Origin: Crotophaga sulcirostris
Lineage: Eukaryota; Chordata; Aves; Cuculiformes; Crotophagidae
NCBI GenBank assembly: GCA_013397455.1
Contig: VYZB01000291.1
Location: 270,430-334,429 of the forward strand
Direction: 5' to 3'
Length of the DNA: 64,000 nucleotides
Notes under the pieces: generated by a model
What the model saw: only the letters and a program-made list of their open reading frames with translations
Told to the model about the DNA's origin: nothing
Database searches by the model: none
Position numbers and translations under genes: made by a program
Shown: positions 13,146 through 23,900 of the stretch, in pieces
Layout: the number at the start of each line of letters is the position of its first letter
Numbering within the stretch: the first letter of the stretch is position 1

Positions 13146-16100
13146 GTGTTCCATCCACTCAAGACTGCAACAAAATTAAGATCTTTATTGTAAGTGATAT
13201 AAAAATCTTAAAAATGTACATTGTTTCTCCAATTAAGAGTGGAAAGAGCAAGAGCCTTCTCAGCACCTAGTGCATCTGAAATTACAAGTGCCTTGGAGGT
13301 GAAAATGCTCGCCTACTCCTATGAAGGAGTTCCAATCTGATGTTACATTGGAAACCCCCTTCCATCTTCCCTTGACTTAGAAGCGGAGGCCCTCTCTGGA
13401 ATTGTTATGAAAATTTCGAAGGAATGTAGATATTCTTAAACACAAAAAGGCCTCCCTAAGGCCTTTCTTCAGACCTAATTTTGGATTCTGACATTAGACA
13501 CACCAATATTATTAAGCTGGATTGTCCATGTGCATGTCCGTGTTTTGAGGGAGAAATTACTCCAAAAGCAGTGTTTTTCAACTGGACATGGCCTTGGCAA
13601 CAAAGATTTGGGTAGTTTCTAACTTGGAATCTACCCCTTGTGGAACATAACATATATTTTTTTTTGTAATTTGGTTCTTAAATGATTTTAGGTTGATAAT
13701 ATCAGTCATGCCAACAGCTTTGGCACAGCTATGGACTCCAACAGGCTTTAAATGACTCAACTTTTTTGCTCATTCTTCAGCAATCTCATTAATTCTTGTA
13801 AGAAAAACTTCATTTTGTGTTGTTGGGTAAAACACATTAAGAATCCAAATTTGGTGTCTCCCAGGGGTCTGTCTTGCTTTGTAGCGTTTACAAGATCCCT
13901 GGCATATTATTACGGGTTGCTTGCTCATGTAAACTATAGATTTTTGTTTCTGCTCCGATAGATATTTCTCTGAAATTACTATCTGATTTTTATCTACAGA
14001 TATAGAAGTAACAATATTATTAACCATTCCTATATATTTTGTGTCATTATGACTGTAAGGGCTTGTCTGAATAATAAGGGTTCCCTTGAGTGGGACTCAC
14101 TAGGGTAGATGACCGTTTAATAAAGACAAATAATGTAGATGAATCATTTTGACTGCTTAGAGGAACAATTGTGCTAAAACTCCTAAGTTACACAAAGTCC
14201 TTCTGAACACATTAGGGGGTCAAATCCTGGCTGTTGAAATCATTGTAACATACCTGCTGAGTGGAAAGTACTGAGGTCTCACCTTAGGAACAGGGACAAA
14301 TTTTTAGCGGTGTGAATTTGATTCATTTACATGGGTGAAACTTAACTGCCATCATTTTTTAAACTCTAAGACTGTAAGTAGTATAAAAACATGCCCACAT
14401 AAATGTCTCTATTCCATCTTCATATGTTGAAATATATGTTTAAAATAGATTTCTGATAAATGATGTGGCTTAGTTTTCTCTCTTCTCCATGATGTGATAC
14501 TTCATGCTACACTGAAAGAATAAGAATATGAGTTTATTAAGTTTACTCAGAAAACTATTCAGTCATCTGTATGAGCTCTTGGAGCTATGTCAACATTTTC
14601 TTGAAAGATATCTGAGATTATTTGATGTTTACTTTTTTAAGTACAGTATTTGTGAGTAAAAGTGCACAAGAACATTTTATTACATTTTAAATGTAATTCC
14701 TGATCCCAGGGTGCTGTCTATATAAATCTGAACAAACCTACGAAATCACTATCTATATTAGATCAGCAAATCCTCTCAGTCCCAGAACTGGTCACTGTGT
14801 TAAGAATAAGAGGCAAAAGTGAAATTCCTTGGTAATAAAACTTCTGAGCCTTGACAACTGTGAGGTAATGCCATTTCTTGCAGTATTGCCTAGACCTTTC
14901 AAAGTACACTACTCTTTATTACATGCCTTTCCTCTGCCCCTAAACCTTCACTTCTAAAGTGACACAGGTTCTCACAGGTAACTAGTATATAATGTACTTT
15001 TCAATCAACCTCCTAATTCACTCAATGTAGCATGAGTTTTAGATAAACCAGGGAAATGTGAAGTGCAGAATAAAAGGTTTAGGTTGTATGATACCACTTA
15101 CCTATTTTAAATCTTTTGCTATATGGAAAAACTAGAGTAAGAGCTCTTCTTCAGGATAATTCAGGGTGGCCCAGCTCTTCTCCCAGGTAGCGACGACACC
15201 AGATCCTGGTTCTACTGCAAGGGGTCCTGCCCCTCATCTTCAGGGGAATTTACATCTTCTTTCAGCCTGTGTTCTCCGAGCGTTTTGTTAGGTCAAGTGT
15301 AGGCAACAAAAAGATGCCTCTCTTGGACTCACTAGTTCTGCAGGGGGAATTTTGCCCTCTAAGCCCCAGTGCCCATGCTGCTATTGCACTGTCTTCAGTG
15401 TAACATGCTTCCGTGTTTCAACCAGAAGTAAAGTGACAAGCACTAGAAGGGCTGAAATGATTTTACTTTTGTGCTACCTTTTCATTTTCATGAGGTAAAA
15501 ATTTCTTAAAAGCGAAACACAGAATGAATCAAATTTCACCTGGAAAGTAGAACGTGGAGACTCGCAAGGGCCTGTTTCCTAATTACCGGATTTACCATAA
15601 CTTATGTGTAAATCCCCTAAACTGAAGAACCTAAACTCAACATGAAAATTTGTGTTGTGGTTTGTAAGCAGAACCAAGGTTTTTCAGAGTAATTGATGGC
15701 TGCTGCTCTTATTATTTACGCTTGCACATGCAGGCCGTGGTGGGCTTGCCTCTGCTGGCAGTGTGCATATGTTGAAATTTACTCTGATCAAGCCAAAATA
15801 ACCTGCTGAGAGGCTCCATAAATAAATAATAAAGTATGTGACTCTTGGACAAGAGCTGCTCTCCATGTGGCAAACCCAGACCATGGGCTTGAGTAGGCTT
15901 TGAGTTGTGTGCAGTAGCCCCTGTGGATGTACACAAGTTTTTGAGGGACGTAATACATAAGATAGGTGTATGGCAAAAAAAATTTCCACCTCAAAAATAT
16001 ATGCTCCAGAGTTAACAATCATAGAGTTTATGGAAGTACCTCAAGATAAAGGTACGGAGCAGCTAATGATTATGTACACAGATATTTTATTTTATTTTAT

Positions 16101-18150
16101 TTTTTTCTGTCTTTGAATCAGGATAATCTTTACTGCACAAGGTAAAGCATGGACAATATGGGAATATCTGTGTTACGCAAATTCCTCTGAAATGGTTGAA
16201 TGACAGGTAACCGATTGTGTTTTGGAGCTGTTCCATGTAGAGTGAATCAACAATTTCCAGCAACTCAGTCCAGCAAAAATCTGCGTGGTTGCTTTTGATG
16301 CATGCACAGCTGTGAGCTTCTGTGTTGACTGCTTTCAGCTGAAACTAGAAATAGTTTGAAAAAAAGGGCACAAGTATTTAGACTTTAGAGGTACTAAGAA
16401 GTCTAAAAGGTAGACTGAACTAATCCAGAGATTTCCAGTCCAAATTTCCAGCAAGCGTGACTGTGATAAGTTTTCCTCTCTTCTCTAGTCCCACATTACT
16501 CCCCTTGACAGTCACAGGGAGACATATGAGCATGACCTGGAGCAGCTTGATCCTCTCCATGGAGAGGAGCAGGGCACTCTTCCTGTGAACTAAGGGCAGG
16601 ATAGTGCCCCTCACTGTGGGTGGATCAGCAAGACCAACGGCAGGATAAGACTCCAGTCCTTAAACATCAGAAACTTCCCAATATGCTCTATCACAAACAG
16701 GTGATAATGAAGCTCTGTGACTGACTTTAGCACTGGGTACTGCAGGACCCTACACCATGTCTAACTCTTAAAACACCAGCTCTGCAGTGCTATGGACAAC
16801 AGATGAGAAGCTCTTGATAATAAATCCTACCAAATTGTTTTCCTATTTAAAAGAGTTGTAGTGCTTCAGTTCTGGATAGGCTTCTGCTATCTTGCACAAG
16901 AGCTCACAGGATTAACATTTCATACCCATTGCATTGAAATAAATAGGAAACATGATTTCAGGAGAAATAAAAATGCAGTTATACGAAGAGTACCATGATG
17001 ATTTCCTTTTAAAAGGTAAGCTTTGCACTGGCCAAAGATATAGGAACCTTTCTTGCAAAGTATTTTACATTGCATAGATCACATTAATTTTAGACATGTT
17101 GAAATGCTCTCTAATACTTCTGCTGTCACTGATTCATTGATGACCAGTACAAGGAGGCAACGCATGCTTATTGTTAAAAGAAAAAAAAAAAGAACAGAAG
17201 GACCATCTCTTGCTCAGATGAAAGACAGAGACAAAATAACCAATCTGTAATGTAGATTTATTAATAGTCATTCACTGGTTTTCTCTGAAATACTCTTCAC
17301 ATAACCTTGACTTTATTAAGTAGTCCTTAAGGTGCGTTTTGAAGACAGATAATGAGTTTGGGGAATAGTCTTATCTACATCAAGCTAATCTTTAACAGCT
17401 TGGAAGGGAACTCACAGAAACTTTTCCCGTTTAAGTGACATAGCTATGTTCAAATCAAGCCTTTTAAAATGTCATTTTAATAGGAAGAGTTTACAGGCAT
17501 TTTTAATAGCTATACTTCATAGAGGAATATGATTTGAACAAAGGTGATAGAAAGAGTTATTGAGTTTTTAATAGTATTAATGTATTAATAGTATTAATGG
17601 AGCTGGAGGGAAGTGGTGTTGGAGAAACAGGAATGCTACTGCAGTGGAGTGGCACTTAGTGTCCTGATTAATAAAGACAAGGCAGCTCTTTCTTATAGAA
17701 ATAGTTTCTTTTACAGTGGCTATCTCTTTAAAAGGGAGGACCAGTGCAAAGGCAGGGGTTTTGAGTGGTATTTTAATGCTGAGCCTGCACATGCCACATT
17801 GTTTGGCTTCCACAGGCAGAAGTTTGCAAGAGACTCCTGACCCTTTGCCGACGCAAAGGCCAGTTTTGTGTGCAAGGGAGAGAGGGATGGGGAGGAAAGA
17901 ACAAAAAGAAACTCAAAAGAAAACAAACCAAGAGTCACTATTTTAATGAGGACTCAGATTTATCCCATCTGTTCTTCCCCTTCAGTTTCCAGCATGTCCT
18001 CAAATATAATTTCCCTTCTCCTGCACTGTGTGTAAAACCACAGACATGGTTATGCACCCAGAGGCACACACCAGTCTTTCCTTCCAGCTCATATATAAGT
18101 TGCTCGCACCACAGGCTGAATTTTAACCTGCTCATACAGCCAGATGCGTT
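13146..18150. other. Unique noncoding DNA, no gene recognised
   Basis: Plain AT-rich sequence. Simple repeats seen are (TTTTA)n at about 16083-16106 and an exact 14-bp direct duplication, TAATAGTATTAATG, at 17569-17582 and 17586-17599. Overlapping open frames on the minus strand at 15684-16022 (112 codons or fewer) and on both strands at 17577-18265 are mutual shadows with no recognisable domain. No RNA gene was identified. Confidence 0.55.
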
Positions 18151-18335
18151 ATACGAACCCTCTTCTGCTGATTCCAGTTGGCTTAGCTCATTTTGTTTTC
18201 CTTGCTTTATTGTTTGGGCATCAAATGTCCCAGCTCTCCCAAGTGCACACACATTTGTTTTCTGACTAATGCGAGGCCTCTGTCAGAGAGACAGCGTTTG
18301 TCATTTAAAATCCAGCATGTCTTAGAGTCAAGTCG

Positions 18336-18374
18336 TGACTCAGATACCACAAACTGTATACAGAATAGACCACA
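18336..18374 (+). promoter_or_regulatory. AP-1 site with two RUNX-type sites
   Basis: A consensus AP-1 heptamer TGACTCA lies at 18336-18342. It is followed by ACCACA at 18346-18351 and again at 18369-18374; ACCACA is the reverse of the RUNX core TGTGGT. AP-1 and RUNX factors often act together on enhancers in bone, blood and epithelial cells. The motif matches are exact, but short motifs arise by chance, so function is inference. It sits in a GC-richer stretch with other motif clusters. Confidence 0.3.
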
Positions 18375-18723
18375 AATTCCTCCAGTAAGATTGAACAAGG
18401 CTTTCCGAGAAGCCACTTCCCCTGCTGGTTTTATCCTAACCCTGACTGACAGGTAGCAAATAACCATAGCTTTTGAGTGGCATTTTTTTTCCATCTATTT
18501 TTTGTTAAAATTTTGTCTGCTGTATTCATGGCTGTTTAAAATCCTGTCTTGTTACATGTATACAGAACAGTGTTTTTAACTAGAAAGGTGGCTATAAAAA
18601 TGTTGGTTGGGAATATTTTTATAAAACATTGGCATCGATCGACTTTAAGCTCTGAGGATAGGAATTTTGAGTGGACACAAAAAGCCAGGGCAAAACTCAG
18701 CCTCATCTGTTCGGGTTTCCTTC

Positions 18724-18739
18724 AGCTGCAGCTGCAGCT
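18724..18739. promoter_or_regulatory. Palindromic tandem CAGCTG E-boxes
   Basis: Two CAGCTG E-boxes abut at 18723-18728 and 18729-18734, followed by CAGCTC. The 16-base core AGCTGCAGCTGCAGCT is a perfect palindrome. CAGCTG is the preferred E-box of several bHLH dimers, such as myogenic and Ascl-type factors. The repeat is visible directly; binding is conjecture. Confidence 0.3.
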
Positions 18740-19423
18740 CTCACATGCTTTGTATGCAAAACCCATAAATCGGCAAGGGTTTGCTCGAACCATTGCTGAA
18801 CTTTTGTAAAACCTTTCAATGAACCTGCTAGGGGCCGGGGAGGGAGAGAGTGAGAGAGGGGATGGAGCAGGGTGCCGGCTGCAAATAGGTTTGCAAGGAA
18901 ACCTGAAACCAGGTGAGTTTCCCAGGCTGAGTGTTTTCTCAGGCTGGAGACCCGCAGACACTTCTCATTTGGAAGCAAAATTGGAATTAACAAATCTGTT
19001 AACAAGCTTCACACCCTTACTGGCCAGTAGTAAATCCCAGCTCAATTTATTACTCAATACATCAGTTTGGTACAAGTCCTCAATGTCGTTTTGCAAGTGG
19101 ATGAGGAACAAGTCTCGATCTTAAATCCTAGTTACAAAACAGGGTTGTGAGAATTAGATGGGATGCAGACCTTTGGTTTAACTTCTCTTTTTTTCCTTAT
19201 TTTTCTTTCTTTTTTTTTAATGAAACAAGAGAATTCATCTGCCAACGAACTATTCTGTGCTCTTTTGTCAATAGAAAAGTTGTTTTGCTAATGGTTATCT
19301 GTCTGCAAGTCCTTGACCTGCTTGTAAACACATTTCTGCAGGAAAACCCCAGGCCATGGCCTCGAGCCTTTACGTCAACAAGAAGAGATAAAGTGACCAA
19401 AACTTAACCTGATCTGGCCTGGA

Positions 19424-19437
19424 GTGCCCTCTACTGC
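19424..19437 (-). promoter_or_regulatory. CTCF-like core motif
   Basis: GTGCCCTCTACTGC on the plus strand fits the reverse of the CTCF core (GYGCCMYCTRSTGG) at 13 of 14 positions; only the penultimate G-to-C differs at the end. CTCF organises chromatin loops through zinc fingers 3-7 reading this core. Orientation matters for looping, and here the motif points along the minus strand. One mismatch and the lack of conservation data keep confidence low. Confidence 0.3.
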
Positions 19438-20279
19438 CCCTTGACCAAATACTTCCCTAATCTGTGTCCTTCTGAAAGGAACAGATTGTTGTGTAAGAAG
19501 TATTACCTGGAATGAAATCAATTTTGGGAGCCTGACTTCTTCCTCCTTTCCTGCTGCCCATAGCCAAAGCCTATTGAATCGCTGGAGGTTAAGGATTAAG
19601 GTCTGCGTAGGTTTTGGTGGAAGGATAGGAGTTTTCCCCCAAATCACCCCCTTTGTCCCCACCACAGGCATCTGTCACTCGAGGACAGCCTTGATGGAGC
19701 AGCCCCAGTCGTGGTCTGTCATGCCATGTTAAACACACCACCTTCCAAGCTGTGTAACAAATGCAGGCAAAACTGAACTAGCTGATCAAGTTGCTTTTAA
19801 AAGCCGTTTGCTGATCCCCTGGGATTTGTTCTGGATTCACACGGCACAAGCAGAGGCTCTGATACAGCCAGGATTTGGAGAGTCAGTCGATAAACTAGGA
19901 CTGAGGTCCCAAATTGAGGTGGGGTGCTCTGAGACCATTCACGGGGAGGAGGAGCTTGGGGAGGAGGGCAGGCAGAGAGCTGCTGCAGTGCGATGTCAGG
20001 AGCACCCCTGATTTGGTTACTGCACCCACTCACGGGGGCTGGGGTGAAAGCTGGCTGTAAATGAAGATGATTTGGTGGGGACAAGTAACACCAAATTGTC
20101 CCGAAAAGGAAGGCGTATGTCCATCCATTTGTTTTTGCAAGAGCTGGGCTAGAAAAGTTGAGGTGCTTTTACTAGAGGCACTTGCACGCTGTGGACAATC
20201 CTGTGCTCAGTACGTAAATGAGAAAAGGGGAAAACAGAAGACAGCTCTAGAGATAAAATGACAAGCTCCAATTGCGGTT

Positions 20280-20301
20280 CACAATGGGAACATTCATTGT
20301 G
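20280..20301. promoter_or_regulatory. Inverted SOX-type site pair
   Basis: CACAATG at 20280-20286 and its exact reverse complement CATTGTG at 20295-20301 are separated by eight bases. ACAAT/ATTGT is the SOX HMG-box core, and head-to-head pairs with a short spacer are the known dimer sites of SoxE proteins, although 3-5 base spacers are more usual. A forkhead-like TGTTTGC follows at about 20311-20317. The inverted repeat is a sequence fact; occupancy is inference. Confidence 0.35.
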
Positions 20302-20959
20302 CTGTGCTTTTGTTTGCACCCTGCTTAAACTGTTCGCAAGGCCAGTGCACCAGGAAGTTTCATGACTAATCGAAAAGCTAGTGGGTCATGTCCCTCTGGG
20401 GCAGTGTTTTTTCCATCCCTTTAATTGAGTCACAGGTTGCTGGGCTCGGTGCCACAGTGGTGGGCTCACTACTTTGGCCAGGGCAGTTGCACCAGGCATC
20501 TCCAGAGCTGCTGTGTGATTTAGCAGCAGAGCAAGAAAACTATGTTTGCTGCAAAACCTTTACTGCCCCAAGGCAACTCAAGGGTTTCTGCTGTGGAGCT
20601 GGGAGGGAAGGCAGTGACACTTCCTGTGTTCCTCTGTCCCTTCCATCCAAGACTCTGTGCCGCATAACAAAGCACCTCTGTGCTTTGCATATCCAGAGTC
20701 AGATGAGGTCTTGGACTGAGTATCACACCTCTTATTTTTATAATTTTTATGATTAATTTCACAGCATTCTGCAGGGAGTGTTCCATCCTCTATAACCCTA
20801 AGATGTTATTTTAGGAGACAGAGAAAACCTTGTAGAAAACAGATAGTTCTGGATTTTGTTGTTGTTGGCATTATTTTTGTAACAAAACCCTATTTTTTTT
20901 TAATGACAAATACCCCCCTTTTAAACCTTTGTTTTGGGTGTCTCATGACAAATAGAATG

Positions 20960-23900
20960 CCTTGAAAAGGGGTAATGAGATGCTATTACCACTATGGTTC
21001 ACCACTTCTTGATGCTCATTCTCCAGTTGTTCAGATGGAACTGGCTGGTGAATAAGTCTTGAAATATCCAGTCCTGATATTTGTACTTGATCACTGCATA
21101 TGAAACTGCACACGACAGACCAAAAACTCCCTCAGGGTGTAAATCTGAGGGGTGCAAAGCAAAGCTTAAAGAAAAAGCTCAGGTGAATTTATACCACTGT
21201 ATAGTGGTGCTGAGGAGCTCTTAAACCCTGAAAATTTGTCAGGATCTACCAGATTTCAGATACAGTGGATGAAATTGTTCACATCTAGGTAGGGTTCAGG
21301 CCATGTAGCTGAAGACTGTGCCCAAAAGCATCTCTCACTTGGAGGCAGCTTTTTGCCCTTTCCCCCCACCCCCTCACCCCCATTCACCGGTAACTACAGT
21401 CTCCTGTAGGTTTTCTGCTGGTACCTTACAGGCTTCTACCAAGTTTTGAAATTTTTCATGAAATTGTTCATGAAATTCTTCAGATTTGATTCCAGCTGAA
21501 TTATTACCTTAGGATACAGCTGTTTTATAGTCTTGTTTTGTGCATTTAAACTTGTCCATCCACACAAGCCAGTTATAGTTCCCGGTTGGCATAGTGGGAT
21601 TGATTCACAAGCTGTAATCTAAACCGGACAAAAACTTTTAACGTTGGTTTATAGGAAGTGTTCCTGACAGAAAACTGAACTTTGAGGAACAAAGTAGATT
21701 TATTTTTGCTGTAGAAAGGATCTGTTTAAGCAAAAGTGATTTTTTTTTTCCCAGCAGACAGTCATTCTAAGAGTAAATTTTTCATCTCCCAAATTGAAAA
21801 GTGTAAATTTTAACCTGGCTCAATAATTCAAAATTATTACTCCCTTTTTTCTTACATTTCCTTATTTCCACACTTCCAAAATTTAACAGGACTTTGAAGA
21901 TGAACACAGATCTGGTGGGCACCTTTTCAGATAGAAAACATTAGTTTTATAGTGAAGAGAACTTGTCTTCTATTGTAAGTACAAAGCTATTTAATGAAAG
22001 AGGGGCTGGCTGAATCTATTCAGTATTCTCAGCTATCTTCCAAACCAAACTTCTGAATACACGTTAGTTATTCTGATTAAGTCATGCTCCTGAACTCCCT
22101 CCAGGCTCAGCGCTGGGAATGATACTTATACAGCACTAACAGAGAAAACTTGGTGTATTTCAAAAAATAATTCCCAAGAAAACCAAAGCTCTATTCAGCA
22201 GATGTAACAAGGAAATTTTCAGGGAACTCTCTCTCCTTCCTTTCTTGCTAAAAAAGGCCAGCTTTAAATTCTCAGCCCCCAAATATTGCAAGAGATGAAG
22301 TTTTTTAAAGCATGAAGTGACCCCTTTCAATGTTGTCTGTGCTCCTAATCAAAACACATAGTCTTTTTGTTCCAAAATTTGCCAAAATTAATGAAATTAC
22401 AAACTAGATTTTGGTAATGGAGCATTTTATCCATCTCAAGTTTGTGAAAATTTTCCTGACTTGAAATTTTGATTTCATTCTGGGACTAATGCACCTTTTG
22501 ACATTTCAAACTGTTTATTAGACGGGACACCTTAAGCTTCAGTGACTTTAGTGACGAGCAACACGAAGTGAGCGCTCGCTGTAGCTTAGAACAGGATTAG
22601 CTGTTGGGAACGGCAGTGTTTGGACTCTTACAGTTGAAATCATCACAGTTTATAGTGTAAAGTATACTACATATATTGGCATCGGATGAAAGGACACATT
22701 TTTATTTGGATGTTTATGTCTTTCTTAAACTGATCAGTCCACTACTTTATCTGCAAACTTTCCTAATGCTGTGATTTGGTGAGCTACTAGAAATAGTAAA
22801 CCTGCCGGCAAGAAACCATACGTGTGACTTTTTCATACAGGCTCACACACATATATTTGTCTGTCAATATATACTAGCTGACATAACAAATATCGTTGTT
22901 TTTAGAAAAAGAGGATTTTCCTCGGGGACTTTTAAATAGATTCAGAGGATATTCCAAGGTATAAAACTGCATTTCACTGTGATATTCATATTGTCAATAG
23001 TGGGACCTTTCTGGGGAAAATGGGGCTTTTCCTGTAAACATAATAATATTTCTGGATGGTGAAATATACAGTAAATGTTAAACAAGAAAAAACCTAAATT
23101 GCAGACTATTCCCTGGTCAGCAAAACCTGCCCATTATTTTTGAGTTTGCTGAATCTGTAGTTTTTACCATTTTTTTAAACTGTGACTTTTCAGATTCATG
23201 AGTGTAGCATAGGTAATCTTCATATTTATAAGGACACACTGTCAACTTGCTTTTCATAATTTATAAACTCTTTTTTTTTTTATTATTCCCTTTCCCTGTT
23301 GGAAGCCTGAAACTGGCATGTTTCCTTAATAGAGCTGGGAAAAAACTCTGCATTTTTGCTCTAGGAGATGATTTCTCAGAAATAAGCTATCTGTGCTTCA
23401 TGCAAAGGAATAGCATCCTAGCTGGCTTAGTACGGCTGGAATTAGTGCTGTAGGGTCTATTTTGCAAGTGTTTGCATGCTTTAGCTTTTCAAGTTGCAAC
23501 TTGCGTTTTGGTTTGGTGAGGGATTTGTCAATATGTTACAAGGCTTATATGTCTTTTTTTGACGTGAGCTGGGTGAATGTCACAGTTTGGCTGGACTCTT
23601 GTCTTTACCTGTCCCAACCAACATTGTCTTCCCATTGCCTTCTTCACACTTCCTCTCACACTCCCATCTCCTACTGTTTGCTAGTCACTATTATGGCAGG
23701 TAGAATCTGTTTGGAATTACTTTTAATGGTTGCGTGAATTTAAAATGCTGGTAAGGATTGATTCAAATTGAAGGTTGTGAACTCCATTACCCATTTCCCC
23801 TTATTGGCACAACAATGGTCCTATTTCATGATCTTTTGGCCAAGATGTAACTCATTTGTTTAGTTGAAAAGGTCCTGATACGAGTAATTAAGCTAAAATG

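Larger units (their letters stand above)
18150..20960. other. GC-richer noncoding block, candidate conserved element cluster
   Basis: The sequence is less AT-rich than its flanks and carries scattered CpGs, for example around 18120-18430 and 19880-20040. Four motif groups are listed separately: AP-1/RUNX, E-box palindrome, CTCF-like and the inverted SOX pair. Open frames of 80-130 codons occur on both strands at once, which reflects the base composition more than real genes. A polypurine stretch lies at about 18834-18870. The overall look is that of a regulatory block. No exon with matched splice sites was found. Confidence 0.35.

Noticed and set aside
14215..14250. Possible palindromic-repeat piece GGTCAAATCCTGGCTG
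   Set aside because: No second arm and no terminal inverted repeat visible.
17870..18265. 131-codon plus-strand frame with a 104-codon antisense partner
   Set aside because: Open on both strands over the same bases, which reflects composition; no domain seen.
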